DNA from: Corynebacterium haematomassiliense
Lineage (GTDB): Bacteria; Actinomycetota; Actinomycetes; Mycobacteriales; Mycobacteriaceae
Direction of reading: 5' to 3'
NCBI RefSeq assembly: GCF_013978595.1
Contig: NZ_JACDTZ010000001.1
Span: 1,364,001-1,428,000 of the forward strand
DNA length: 64,000 nt
Every line of letters begins with the position of its first letter. Positions within the stretch are counted from its first letter, which is position 1. This document shows, piece by piece, positions 17,301 through 25,647 of the stretch. The notes beneath the pieces are model-generated. The model saw only the letters and a program-made list of their open reading frames with translations, ran no database searches and was not told the DNA's origin. Both the position numbers and the translations under genes were made by a program.

Positions 17301-17470
17301 TCGGCCGTCGCACTCGTCGTGGTTTCGGCGCTGGTCTCCTGCGCGTCCACCGGGTACGAACCCAGACCAGCGGCAAGCGCCACGGAGGCAACCACGGCAG
17401 CGATGCCACGGAGCGAGCGACGCGTGCGCGAGCTAGCAGTTCGCGCTGCAGGCTTCAAGATGTTTCGCAT
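14360..17470 (-). CDS. LPATG-anchored pilus tip/surface adhesin of locus 2
   Basis: 1036 aa. It has a signal peptide (to PVDAQ near 43), then a Thr/Ala-rich segment. A large central region contains repeated YVS/LYAVSQ-type strands suggestive of a propeller-like fold (NPADNWLYAVSQ, GYLYVSNSA). A SpaA-like domain follows (FEIKKVDSGGGQVPLNGAEF), then the sorting signal LPATGGHG, a hydrophobic helix and ARRNSLARLT. Its place after shaft-sortase-base genes matches spaC in the C. diphtheriae spaA-srtA-spaB-spaC order. Bases about 14500-16750 are AT-richer (43% GC in sampled lines) than the first 650 bases (60%), so the gene is a recombinant mosaic. Confidence 0.75.
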   Translation of the reverse strand: MRNILKPAARTASSRTRRSLRGIAAVVASVALAAGLGSYPVDAQETSAETTTSATAETVASTTTTAETPTSAQASSEAPKPVVVEPNSVTVERDGDVDHITIRDTDDNPWDSGRKASDEYIWGVKRIGDGDITRIVKVVADGEELDPQYFGYVNGEGFDVIGIDEDAFWTIPPMKLEIEVETTEAGEYAIAEPDEVPTARELSETGYGRIDQAAATVNPEGAGMARASVSGYSDSSLDVENLQVTFPNSNPHLEFTIDESTRNYRITRVRVSKKKDNSDTVDIAGPLRMSVVRDGKLIYSRTLDKANLDFRRLNSANKSYETEFELVPNYEDVVLSSGDVVQLDLSGPGKGTYDVRMWGNQVYYKCPAESFVNDPKPARTLTPEEQAGTRIYVSTSEDANGGTTDRGKMVRTVLNLEKQGSDKFQQLGKSEWIYNALAYNPADNWLYAVSQYRGADKDCFPAAHLLQINPLSGAVTNLGPLTGVTLPNEGATKNNDAELLNSGVIYNGYLYVSNSATSGTRQLYRVALPDNQKFSTGLPPVEKMTNNGNAVLALSEDYAQLASAPNYAWGLVSTGAYNAKPGLSLPNGVPVMERINLDTGEIDYYEVKGERAEALNGEKLKVQTTWGKAWTYGNGNLGFGVGGKSNSSVKTVQISIQYPDNPVIRVEQLLDEAPFSYNTDAASNGLQYPTPESDLSVRKVRLSPDDPETAQDYAQLSNLPDAEKYSDIWRIEVRNGRTYNSGSTLIENLPEVYEPGTFGLVGTAASEGQSQNIRNPKSYRKYAGEGYVFQIGLPEMQPNAWLRLYVRANSTTGKCGPNLAEIVNNDKDSNPGNNSSEAACPKPEPEKVAFEIKKVDSGGGQVPLNGAEFVLFDVTADNNGVLDENEMNWDRSTWQSDPNVFIFEDSASGIYKAVDGLEIGRIYRLFETRSPLAADGSRYSLLTAPIVFRISAAEDGKSVEFLEDRNGIESWSSTPPIAVPSVKIDGLSASMELANVRQGNLPATGGHGVGAHALFGAILLLIGAIVARRNSLARLT

Positions 17471-17494
17471 AATCGTTTTCCTAAATCCGCTGTC

Positions 17495-18418
17495 TTACCG
17501 TGATTGCTCTTCGTTTTTGCTGCCTCGGGCCAGGAAGAACCCGACCAGGATCAGCAGGCCGCCCAGGCCCGCCGCCCACAGGACATTCGCGCCGGTGTAG
17601 GCCAGGTCGCCGCTGCGTTCCTTATCCGCCGGCGGCTGCGTCACCGTGGTGACAGAACCGTTCGGCTGGGTGGTCACGTACGTCGACGGCCGGGTGGTGA
17701 TCACCGTGGTCGAGCCGTTAGGCATGGTGGAGGTGATCGTGGACTCGACCGGGGTGAACTCCGTGGTGCGCTCTGTGGAGGTCTCGGTGGTCTTCTCCGT
17801 GGTGTTCTCGGTCGTGCGCTCCGTCGTCGTCGACGTCGATGGTGACGGCGTCGGGGTAGAGGTCGGCGGCTCGCCACCGTCGCTGCCGTCCCACTTGGTC
17901 ACCACCACGTTCTCATACTTGAACTGGGTGCCACGCACGTCACCGAGCGGGAGGATGATCAGCTGTGGGCTGGACACGTGGTACTCGTGCCCGTCGTCCG
18001 GGGCGTCTTCCTCCAGCAGGTAAAGCCCGGGCTTCAGGTTGTCGAAGCCGGCTGCACCCTTCTCGCTCGTCTGCGTGGTGGCGATTGGGGTGAGGCCTTT
18101 GGCTTTAGCGTCGTCAAGCGAAAGCTTCTTGGCACCCGCGCGCCCTTCATCCGTGGTGACATCCACGCCCTTGACCAACGACAACTTGAACGTCGCACCG
18201 GCGATGGCCGGCGGCTTCTCCCCTGCCGGCACATCGTCGTACGGGTTCGTCGCTGCTTTCTTCACCACCAACGAGATCGGCTGGGTGGTGTCCACGCTCG
18301 CTGCGGGGATGTCGCGGTCGTTGCCGCTGATCACCTTCGCATCGGCAGCGGGGCCGAAGAACCCGCACGCAAGGACTGACGCCGCGCCGAGCGCCGCCAC
18401 AAACTTCGAAGTGCGCAT
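17495..18418 (-). CDS. Minor/base pilin with LAYTG signal (locus 2)
   Basis: 307 aa. It has a signal peptide (to GPAADAK near 28) and a SpaA-like beta domain with GLYLLEEDAPDDGHEY, the E-box region. A long Thr/Ser/Pro/Glu stalk follows, with many TTE repeats. The sorting signal is LAYTGANV, then a hydrophobic segment and ARGSKNEEQSR. LAxTG in place of LPxTG is known for SpaB-type minor pilins, which end polymerisation and link the pilus to the wall. Its ATG overlaps the stop of the sortase gene (TAATG at 18418), so the two are translationally coupled. Confidence 0.82.
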   Translation of the reverse strand: MRTSKFVAALGAASVLACGFFGPAADAKVISGNDRDIPAASVDTTQPISLVVKKAATNPYDDVPAGEKPPAIAGATFKLSLVKGVDVTTDEGRAGAKKLSLDDAKAKGLTPIATTQTSEKGAAGFDNLKPGLYLLEEDAPDDGHEYHVSSPQLIILPLGDVRGTQFKYENVVVTKWDGSDGGEPPTSTPTPSPSTSTTTERTTENTTEKTTETSTERTTEFTPVESTITSTMPNGSTTVITTRPSTYVTTQPNGSVTTVTQPPADKERSGDLAYTGANVLWAAGLGGLLILVGFFLARGSKNEEQSR

Positions 18419-19326
18419 TAGGACAGAACCTCTCTAGTCATGGCGTCCTTGCGGTCGCTTTTCTTCTTCTCGCGGATGATCCACCAGATCAGCGCCAGCA
18501 GCACCAGCAGGGAAACGCCGCCGAGGGCCCACATCCACCACTGGAAGGTGGACGTGGATTCGTCGAGAATCTGCGCTTCGTCCGGATCCATCGGCACGCG
18601 CTCGGCGTGCACGAGCAGGCGGTGGGTGTTGATGCCGTACGGGGTGCACGTGATCAGCGTGAGCAGGTCGCGGCCGGGCTCGGCACCCAGGCTGTCGGTC
18701 TCGTCGGGGAGGACGATCTCGATGTCGTACACCTTGTACTTCATGCGCTCGCCGAACGTGGAGACGTAGACTGCATCGCCGACTTCGACGTCCGCGAGGT
18801 CGTCAAAAAGCGATGCCGTAGTCAGCCCGGTGTGGCCGGTGATCACGGAGTGAAAGCCCTCGCCGCCGGTGGGCAGCGCCGAGCCATACAGGTGGCCGAG
18901 GCCCTTCTGCAGGGTGTTTTCGCTGGTGCCGTGGTAGACGGGTAGACGCACGTCAATCGACGGGATGGCTAACTGCGACATCGCTGACACCCCCGCCAAC
19001 TGCGCCTCATACGCTTTGTACTCGGCGTTGTCTTCGCTGATGCGCGCAAGCCAGGGGTCCAGAATCGGACCGTCGGTATGCGCGCGGTTGTAGGCGACCG
19101 CAGCCTCGTACGCACGGTTGACCTGCTCCGGCGGTGCCGCCTCGAGCTGGTCTTCGTATGTTTTCGCTACTTGTTCTTGCACGCGGTTATTCAGCTGAGT
19201 AGCAACCACCGGGTACATCAGTACCGCCAGGCCGACGAGGATGATGAGGACAGGTAATGCGACACGCTGGAAGAACGACTTCTGCGCCGGCTGCTTCCGG
19301 TGCTTCGCCTTCACTGCTGTGGTCAC
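18418..19326 (-). CDS. Class C pilus sortase (locus 2)
   Basis: 302 aa from the GTG at 19326, chosen for GAGAGGA 6-7 nt upstream. Two membrane helices (about 20-45, LPVLIILVGLAVLMYPVV; and 265-287) flank the catalytic domain, as in pilin polymerases. His lies in ITGHTGLT, Cys in LITCTPYG and Arg in HRLLVHAER. The lid motif DPW is present in PILDPWLARIS near residue 90. It should polymerise the shaft protein encoded at 19457-20920 by joining the Thr of its LPGTG to the pilin-motif Lys. It lies between the shaft and base genes. Confidence 0.9.
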   Translation of the reverse strand: MTTAVKAKHRKQPAQKSFFQRVALPVLIILVGLAVLMYPVVATQLNNRVQEQVAKTYEDQLEAAPPEQVNRAYEAAVAYNRAHTDGPILDPWLARISEDNAEYKAYEAQLAGVSAMSQLAIPSIDVRLPVYHGTSENTLQKGLGHLYGSALPTGGEGFHSVITGHTGLTTASLFDDLADVEVGDAVYVSTFGERMKYKVYDIEIVLPDETDSLGAEPGRDLLTLITCTPYGINTHRLLVHAERVPMDPDEAQILDESTSTFQWWMWALGGVSLLVLLALIWWIIREKKKSDRKDAMTREVLS

Positions 19327-19456
19327 GTTGTTGTCCTCTCTGGGGCCATCGCTTATCGACGACAACCCTTCCTATTCAAAACTGGAGCAGGAATTTAACG
19401 CCCTCCTGCTGGCGGGCGTGCGCCCCGGCGGGTCCGGGGCGCCTCCCGGTCAGCGG

Positions 19457-20920
19457 TTATGCAGACTGGGAGTTGCGACGTGCCGCGTAGACACCGCCAC
19501 CGATGATCGCGAGACCAGCCAGGGCGATGATCAGAACACCCATGCCACCCGTTCCAGGCAACAGCGGCTTGGTGTTAACAACCGTCACGGTCTTCTGGAC
19601 CTTTTCGTACTTAACGTCGCCTACCTGCAGATCTTCATTCAGGTCGCTGCGCTTGAAATCGATCACAACAGGCTTGTTCAGCTTCTGGTAGCCCTCTGGA
19701 GCCTGCGTCTCCACAGCGCAGTAACGCTTCGTTACTTCAGCGACTTCTTTATCGTCGATGTAGTCCGTAACGTGAAGCGACTTGTTAAACTTCACCAGAC
19801 CGTCCTGATCAGAAACAATGCCAGTTTCGATGGCATCACCAGTAGTTTCACCGGACTCATCACAACGGAAGAGGTCGAACTTAGCGCCCTTCAGCTTGGT
19901 TTCCCCACCATCAGTCTTCACGAGTCGAAGCTCACCAAGGTAGGTCTTGACTTCATCCCAAGGGGTTTCCTTGGGCTTGTCGGTGGACTTGGTGTTCGGT
20001 CCGCGAACGATGGAGCGTGCATTGTTGACGATTTCGCCGTCGCCAATCTTCTGCATCGTTGCAGTGAGGTAGACCTTCACCTCTACAGCTTCTTGCTTGC
20101 TCACACGATCGAGACCGGCGTCCTTGAACTCGACGGTCTTCGTAGTGTCAGCATCAGCTGGTCCACCTTCGATGGTGCCGTCCACCACGTCGTATTCGGC
20201 GGGTGGGACCTCTTTCCCACCAACTTCAACCTTCGTAACCTTCACATCGGTCAGCTCGCTGCCACGGAAAGCATCCTGCACCGCAAAGGAGGTCAGCGTG
20301 TTACCGGCCGGAACCACCGGTGCATTCGCGGTAATGGTGTAGTCGATGGTATCGCCGGAGTTCTTGTCTTCATCCTCCACGGACTTCTCGACAGTCGTTT
20401 CCGTGTTCTTCGGGTACACAACCACATCATTGATGTTCTTGGTGCCGTCTGCGGTAGTTACCGGAACGCTGACCAGGAAGGCCGGACCGGTGATGTAGTT
20501 GCTGTCGGCTGGAACGCCAGCTTCCTTCACGCGGTAAACACCTTCAGGCAGGTTGGTGAACCGCACTTTACCGTCGGCACCCGTCGTGCCTTCTGCCGTT
20601 GCGCCACCTTGAACCGGGGTCGCGGCGCTTGCGTCATTAATGTTGTCGGGATCCGGCGTCACCTGTTCGATGGAGAACTTGAAACCTGCGCCGAGATCGG
20701 TACCCGGCGCTTCATCCAGAGCACCGCCGTTGTAGTTGCTATTCTCTTGCCAGTTTCCACCGCGCTTGTGCACGGTGAGCGAGTACGCGGTGGTTGCTTC
20801 GCCAACAGCGGCGTTCACGTCTGCAGCGAACGCATCTTGCGCCGCGATACCAGCGGAGCCGGCGAAAGTCAGGCCCGCGGCGATGGCGATCGCGGCGGTC
20901 TTCTTGATGGCAATTGCCAT
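19457..20920 (-). CDS. Major (shaft) pilin with LPGTG signal (locus 2)
   Basis: 487 aa from the ATG at 20920, preceded by AAAGGA; the longer frame back to 21073 is 5' leader. It has a signal peptide (to DAFAAD near 28). The pilin motif is INDVVVYPKNTE, whose Lys is the cross-linking residue. The E-box is YCAVETQAPEGY, and the sorting signal LPGTGGMG is followed by a hydrophobic helix and AARRNSQSA. The fold should be two or three Cna-B/isopeptide domains. The middle of the gene is AT-richer than its ends, suggesting exchange of the exposed part between strains. A probable promoter and long structured leader lie upstream. Confidence 0.88.
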   Translation of the reverse strand: MAIAIKKTAAIAIAAGLTFAGSAGIAAQDAFAADVNAAVGEATTAYSLTVHKRGGNWQENSNYNGGALDEAPGTDLGAGFKFSIEQVTPDPDNINDASAATPVQGGATAEGTTGADGKVRFTNLPEGVYRVKEAGVPADSNYITGPAFLVSVPVTTADGTKNINDVVVYPKNTETTVEKSVEDEDKNSGDTIDYTITANAPVVPAGNTLTSFAVQDAFRGSELTDVKVTKVEVGGKEVPPAEYDVVDGTIEGGPADADTTKTVEFKDAGLDRVSKQEAVEVKVYLTATMQKIGDGEIVNNARSIVRGPNTKSTDKPKETPWDEVKTYLGELRLVKTDGGETKLKGAKFDLFRCDESGETTGDAIETGIVSDQDGLVKFNKSLHVTDYIDDKEVAEVTKRYCAVETQAPEGYQKLNKPVVIDFKRSDLNEDLQVGDVKYEKVQKTVTVVNTKPLLPGTGGMGVLIIALAGLAIIGGGVYAARRNSQSA

Positions 20921-21423
20921 GGGAAATCCTTTCGGAGAATCGAAGTTCGCTGGGCCCGAGTAGCGGTCAGCGATGGGAGGTTGAGCTGGCAGACGACAAA
21001 CTCGTCCACACCACCTCTGGGCCCAGCTTGGGCGCCAACGCTGACCATAACGGAACCGTAATTCGGTGTCCATACTCGCTTCACGCGAGCTGCCAAAACC
21101 ATAAAACGCTGAGAAAACATCAGGTCAGGTTTGCTTATCCGCAAAAAGGTGCCACCCCAAGATTGCTTCGCGTCTACCTCTAGATTTTCCCACGCTTGCC
21201 AGCTGTACTGCCGTAATCAGGAAGCGTGAATCCGTCAAAAAGTGAGGTTCTCTCAGTATTCAGAGGCCGAAGGGGGTACAGCACGGGGGTGCACCGCTAT
21301 CAGCGGGTTAACTGCCCATCCGATCAATGTCCCTGGGCATACTCGACGGGGGTAAGCATGCGGCCGCTGCCCCGTCCGGAATGTTACTAGCAAGATGCCG
21401 TTTATCGCCGTCGGGCCAGTGGA
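20921..21423 (-). promoter_or_regulatory. Promoter (21069-21096) and structured leader of pilus locus 2
   Basis: This 503-bp gap lies between the metallophosphatase copy 2 and the shaft pilin. On the minus strand TTGGCA (21096-21091), a 16-bp spacer and TATGGA (21074-21069) resemble a vegetative promoter. The spacer itself carries CTCGC...GCGAG. The leader of about 140 nt can fold: GGTCAGCG and CGCTGACC pair, and two GGGCCCAGC-type segments lie between them. Nothing recognisable was seen in 21180-21423. Confidence 0.4.
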
Positions 21424-23211
21424 TCAGCGGATCAGCTCCAAAGGCACTGCCGGCAGGCCGAGGCCACCCAATACTTCCTGTACACGCGGCGCAAGCACCG
21501 CGAACGCCCCGCCAATCGCGGCGAGAATGCCGATAGCTACCGCGATCTTCTCGCCGGTGGAGGAACCGCCAGCGGTATCCGTGGGCGTATCCGGGTTGGG
21601 CTCGGCTGGGGCGTTGGCCGCGGGCGCCGCCACGCGCTTCTGCTTGGAAAAATCCTGGTATTTGATCATCTTCGCCTCGCCGTCGGGGTTGGCTAGGCCG
21701 CGGCCGTCTTTGAAGTCCCAGGCCTCGACGCGGATGCGGTCGTCGTAGACCTTCACGCGCAGGCCGGTGGCGGCCTTGTCGTCCACGATCTCCTCGTCGT
21801 GGTCGCCGTCCGGCAGGTACTCGTTGAGGATCGCGCCGGTGTTGACCACGGGGAAGCCAATGGTGCCTTGCGGGGTGCCGTCGTAACGCCTGGTGCCCCA
21901 CCAGTTGTTCTGCTTCAGCGAGGAATGCGAGTGGCTGGTAAACGCCACGATGTCGTTGTACTTCGACAGCACATCCGAGATGGCCTGCTCGTCCTCGAAA
22001 TCGTTCTGGTACCAGGCGGAATGGCTCATGGACACGGTCCCCGGCAGCAGCGGGTGCGTGAACACCAGCGCGGTCACGCCCTGCTTATCCCAGTGCGCGA
22101 GGCGCTCATCCAGCCACTTCAGCTGCTCGGCGGAGATGCGCTGGAACGGCTCTTTACCTTCGCGGTCGATGTCGGAGTAGTACTCCGTGTTGATGGAGAT
22201 CAACGGCGTGCCATTCACCACCACCTCGTTCCACGGCTTGTCTTGCCCGGAGTATTTGAGGAAGCGCTGCATGTGCGCCTCCGAGGTTTCCTTGCCATAC
22301 ATTTCGTGGTTGCCAATGGTCCACAGCTCCACGCCCGAATCATGCGGGACTTCCTTGCGTGCGGCGAGGAACTTGTCCCACTGCTCCTGGCTGCCGTTAT
22401 CCACCAGGTCGCCGTTGATCACCAGCGCGCCCGCCTTCTCCGGCATGGCGTTGAGGCGCCGGACGGCCAGCTTGAAGTCCTCCGGGTCGTCCTGCGTATC
22501 GGAGATGACGTCGATGACGGTGTTCGGCTTCTCCGCGGCCTGGGTGAACGGCGCGCGCACCGCGACGTTGTCCACGGCCCACCAGTAGTCGTCGTTGCCG
22601 CCGAGGTAGCTAAACGTCACCTGCATCGTCTTCGCGCCTTCCGGCACGTCGAGCTCGAAGTACTCGTGGGAGGAGTAACGGTTGCTAGTTAGCCTATCGA
22701 CGACCTCCGGTTCCCCACCATCGAACCCCACCGCAACCTGCGCCTGCTGGCCGTCCTTGCCTTGGCGGTAGTGCTGGTCGAACTCGAGGGCGACCTTGTT
22801 CTGGCCGGCGATGTCAATCGGTGCGGTGCTCATGCGCGCGTCCATGGAGTCGCGCTCGGCAAGGCGCTGCTGCTTCGAATCGATGATGGCGAACTGGTCG
22901 TGCCCCTGCGTGAAGTAGTGGCGCTCATCCGTACCTGCGGCCCACGTCCAGTGGCGCACGTCCGAGATGGTCCAGCCGTTCCAGCGGGCCTCGCCCGAGG
23001 TCACACCCTCGACGTTTTGCGACCAGCCGTCCGGCAGGTCGTGCGTGAAGTGAGCGGGGTTGTCCACCCCGTCGAAGCTCTGGAAGTACAGGTACGGACG
23101 GGTGGACTCGGGGAAGGCTTCCGGCTGGGCGGCGCCAGCGGGAGCGGCGAACGGGACGACGATGGCGAGGGCGGTAGTGGTGGCGACGACGAGTGCACGG
23201 CGGGAGATCAT
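21424..23211 (-). CDS. Secreted, membrane-anchored metallophosphatase-like protein, copy 2
   Basis: 595 aa. It has an intact signal peptide (MISRRALVV to APAGAAQP near 29) and a beta-sandwich-like N-terminal module. The calcineurin-like phosphoesterase carries ISDTQDDPED, INGDLVDNG, IGNHEMYGKE, FTHPLLPG and FTSHSHSSL, so the dinuclear metal site looks complete. A C-terminal hydrophobic helix (IAVAIGILAAIGGAF) has no LPxTG. The start is supported by TAGTTT 7 nt before the ATG, implying its own leaderless promoter 60 bp after the sortase gene. It is extracytoplasmic and its substrate is unknown. Genes of this type closing pilus loci are not part of the known assembly machinery. Confidence 0.82.
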   Translation of the reverse strand: MISRRALVVATTTALAIVVPFAAPAGAAQPEAFPESTRPYLYFQSFDGVDNPAHFTHDLPDGWSQNVEGVTSGEARWNGWTISDVRHWTWAAGTDERHYFTQGHDQFAIIDSKQQRLAERDSMDARMSTAPIDIAGQNKVALEFDQHYRQGKDGQQAQVAVGFDGGEPEVVDRLTSNRYSSHEYFELDVPEGAKTMQVTFSYLGGNDDYWWAVDNVAVRAPFTQAAEKPNTVIDVISDTQDDPEDFKLAVRRLNAMPEKAGALVINGDLVDNGSQEQWDKFLAARKEVPHDSGVELWTIGNHEMYGKETSEAHMQRFLKYSGQDKPWNEVVVNGTPLISINTEYYSDIDREGKEPFQRISAEQLKWLDERLAHWDKQGVTALVFTHPLLPGTVSMSHSAWYQNDFEDEQAISDVLSKYNDIVAFTSHSHSSLKQNNWWGTRRYDGTPQGTIGFPVVNTGAILNEYLPDGDHDEEIVDDKAATGLRVKVYDDRIRVEAWDFKDGRGLANPDGEAKMIKYQDFSKQKRVAAPAANAPAEPNPDTPTDTAGGSSTGEKIAVAIGILAAIGGAFAVLAPRVQEVLGGLGLPAVPLELIR

Positions 23212-23271
23212 GCGTCAAAAACTAGCGCCACCTGAGAGGTCCCGCAGCGCGAACTCGGACCGCACCGCTGC

Positions 23272-24132
23272 CTAGTTACCGATCGGGCCGCGTCCGCGTT
23301 GGTTCTTCCGCCGGTCCCGCCAGCGCTTCCACAGAATCAGCAGGAGCACCAGCAAAACAAGCAGCAGCACCGCGATCATCCACCAGGACCACACAAAGGC
23401 ATCCACGGTGGGCTCTGGCGTCGTGGGATCCAGGGGAGCTCGCTCAGCGTGGACGAGCAGGCGATCGGTGTTGAGCCCGTACGGGGTGCAGGTGATTAGG
23501 GTGATTTTGTCTTTGCCGGGCTCGTAGGTCACGGCGTCGTAATCGTCGGGCTTGACCACCTCGCGCGACGTCATGCGGTAGCGCAGGCGCTCACCGAGCA
23601 CGTCGATGAAAATGTCGTCGCCGGGCTTGAGCATGGGCAGCTGGTCAAACATCGCCGCGTTGACCATGCCGGTGTGCGCGGAGATCACCGCGTTGGTGCC
23701 GTCGCCGCCGACGGGCAGGGTGGAGCCGTACATGTGGCCGGCGCCGTCGTAAAGTACGTCCGCCCTGGTGGTGTGGTACACGGGCAGGTCCACGTTGATG
23801 CGCGGGATGCGCACGCGCGCCATCACGTGGTAGCTCTCCGGCAGGGTCAGCTGGGACATGTAGTCGTCGAAGCCGGGGTCCTCGTCACGCGGAGCGCGCG
23901 CGTGAGGGCCAGCAGCCAGCAGCCGGTCGTTGTACTCGTGGGCGCGGGCGAGCTCGCGGGCCTTGGTGTCGTCGCTGAGCTCCTGCACCGCGCCCGCGTA
24001 CTCTTCGTTCTGCTTGATCTGCCGGTACTGCGCGGACAGCGTAGACGCGATCGGGTACAGCAACAGCAGCGCCCCCAGGATCAGCACGATCCAGGAGACG
24101 ACGTTGCTGCCGCGTTTACTCTTCTTCGCCAT
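23272..24132 (-). CDS. Class C pilus sortase (locus 1)
   Basis: 286 aa. Two membrane helices (about 11-30, SWIVLILGALLLLYPIA; and about 246-268) flank the sortase domain. His lies in ISAHTGMV, Cys in LITCTPYG and Arg in DRLLVHAER. The lid region reads RDEDPGFDDY, so the usual DPW/DPF is DPGF here. The gene overlaps the 3' end of the base-pilin gene by 17 nt, showing co-translation. It should polymerise the shaft protein encoded at 25648-27132. It differs substantially from the locus 2 sortase outside the active-site motifs, so the two loci probably carry specific enzyme-shaft pairs. Confidence 0.9.
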   Translation of the reverse strand: MAKKSKRGSNVVSWIVLILGALLLLYPIASTLSAQYRQIKQNEEYAGAVQELSDDTKARELARAHEYNDRLLAAGPHARAPRDEDPGFDDYMSQLTLPESYHVMARVRIPRINVDLPVYHTTRADVLYDGAGHMYGSTLPVGGDGTNAVISAHTGMVNAAMFDQLPMLKPGDDIFIDVLGERLRYRMTSREVVKPDDYDAVTYEPGKDKITLITCTPYGLNTDRLLVHAERAPLDPTTPEPTVDAFVWSWWMIAVLLLVLLVLLLILWKRWRDRRKNQRGRGPIGN

Positions 24133-25531
24133 TACGCCTGCGCAGAATCAGTCCGAGGATGATCAACAGCACCGCCACGCCAGTGATGCCGATGACGCCC
24201 GCGCCGGTATATGCGAGGTTGCCAACACGCTCGCCTATCGACGGCGTCCCGTCTCCCTCATCTTCCCTCACCACGGTTTCAGTCACAGTGGCCGTGGACC
24301 CGTCCGCACGCGTGGTCTCCCGGGTGACCACCTCGGTGACGGTGGCGTCGGAGGGGGCCGAACTGGTCTGGGTTTGGGTTTCGGTCTCGGTCTCAGTGCT
24401 TTGTTCGTCGTCGGTGACGGTGGTGGTTGCCGCGGCAGCGTCGAAGCACTTGCCGCGCTGGACCACGTTGATGTGGTTGACGTGCTCGACTGTCACGGGC
24501 GCGCGGGTGGCGTCCATGCCGTCCGCCGTCAGCGTCGCGGTGGCTTCGAGGTCCCCGAGCGTGGCGTTGCGCACCGGGCCGCTGCCCCACGGCTTCTTGT
24601 CGTTCGCCTTCGCCGGCACCCAGGTTTCCACCGTGGTGGCCGGATCCAGCGACTTCGCGCGGGCTAGCTTGGCCAGGCCCGCACTGGTCAGGGTGAAGGT
24701 CGCCTCGTCGTTGCCCTGCTGTTGCTCGTTGTAGTCCTCGCCGCGTTTCAGCTCGGTGCTCTCGCCCGCCCCGTGAATGGTCAGGCGCGGGGCTTGCAGC
24801 TTATCCACCGGCTGGTCCTTGCGGGCCGTGCCCGGCGCCTGCTTCGAGGTGGCCGCCGCCACTGCGTCGAAGCGCAGCGCCTGCTCGCCTCGCGCCACCA
24901 CGCTGCGGGGCCCGTCGTCGTCCCACTGCACGGTGTGGCCGCGGGAAAAATCCAAGGTCAGCGTGTACTGATTCAGCGTGCCGTCGGTGGACACGTTCGG
25001 CACGGTGGAGACGAAGTCGTACTCCACGTACGTCCCCGGCGCCGCAGCGTCGCGCCACTCCGGGGTGTTGCACGCTGTCAGCGGGTCCACGCTAATCCCC
25101 AGCTCCTGCGCCTTCGGCGCCACCACCTGCCCCGGCTTGTCCGGGGTCACCGCCACCACGAACGGGGCGTAGGACACCCGCGCGTCCTGCGTGCCGGGGT
25201 TGTCCGCCACCCGCACCAGGTACACGCCAGAGTCAAGGCCCGTGAAGGTGGCGGTGCCTTCCTTCGACGCATTGGTGTCCACCTTGCGCAGGCGCTCGGG
25301 GTGGTCGCGTGTGATCGCCGGGATGTCCAGGGATTGGAGGGTATCGGGGGTGGGCCGGAGGTCGTCTATAAGCAACAGCTCCACATCGCGGTCCCCGATG
25401 CGCGCGAACCAGTCCGCACCGACGCTCTCGCTCAGATCGACCCGGAGGTCTGCTGCCGATGCGGCGGGCGCGCAGGCAAGGAAGGCAGCGGCGAGCGCGG
25501 CGGCGAGCCTGGGTGCCGTGCGTGAGTGCAT
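24116..25531 (-). CDS. Minor/base pilin with LAYTG signal (locus 1)
   Basis: 471 aa from the ATG at 25531, which has AAGGAAGG 5 nt upstream; upstream ATGs lack one. It has a signal peptide (to AASAADL near 28). A beta-rich body has GLDSGVYLVRVADNPGTQD near its start, and a Thr/Glu-rich stalk follows. The sorting signal LAYTGAGV is followed by a hydrophobic helix and RRRNGEEE. Size and the LAxTG signal match SpaB/SpaE-type minor pilins. It follows the shaft gene and overlaps the sortase gene. Confidence 0.8.
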   Translation of the reverse strand: MHSRTAPRLAAALAAAFLACAPAASAADLRVDLSESVGADWFARIGDRDVELLLIDDLRPTPDTLQSLDIPAITRDHPERLRKVDTNASKEGTATFTGLDSGVYLVRVADNPGTQDARVSYAPFVVAVTPDKPGQVVAPKAQELGISVDPLTACNTPEWRDAAAPGTYVEYDFVSTVPNVSTDGTLNQYTLTLDFSRGHTVQWDDDGPRSVVARGEQALRFDAVAAATSKQAPGTARKDQPVDKLQAPRLTIHGAGESTELKRGEDYNEQQQGNDEATFTLTSAGLAKLARAKSLDPATTVETWVPAKANDKKPWGSGPVRNATLGDLEATATLTADGMDATRAPVTVEHVNHINVVQRGKCFDAAAATTTVTDDEQSTETETETQTQTSSAPSDATVTEVVTRETTRADGSTATVTETVVREDEGDGTPSIGERVGNLAYTGAGVIGITGVAVLLIILGLILRRRNGEEE

Positions 25532-25572
25532 TATGTCCTTCCTTGTCATGGTGGGGGCTTGCGGGGGCCGCA

Positions 25573-25638
25573 GATGGTGAACGGCGGATGGTGAAAATGC
25601 GCCAATTCCGGGCATATTCACCATCGGTGATTCACCAT
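25573..25638. repeat. Intergenic iterated-word element (GATGGTGAA)
   Basis: GATGGTGAA occurs at 25573-25581 and 25587-25595, and inverted as TTCACCATC (25617-25625) and TTCACCAT (25631-25638). It lies between the shaft gene and the base-pilin gene of locus 1. It could fold as alternative hairpins. The layout is the same as at 1045-1160 and 37029-37153, but the word differs. Confidence 0.6.
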
Positions 25639-25647
25639 TTGCGCGTA

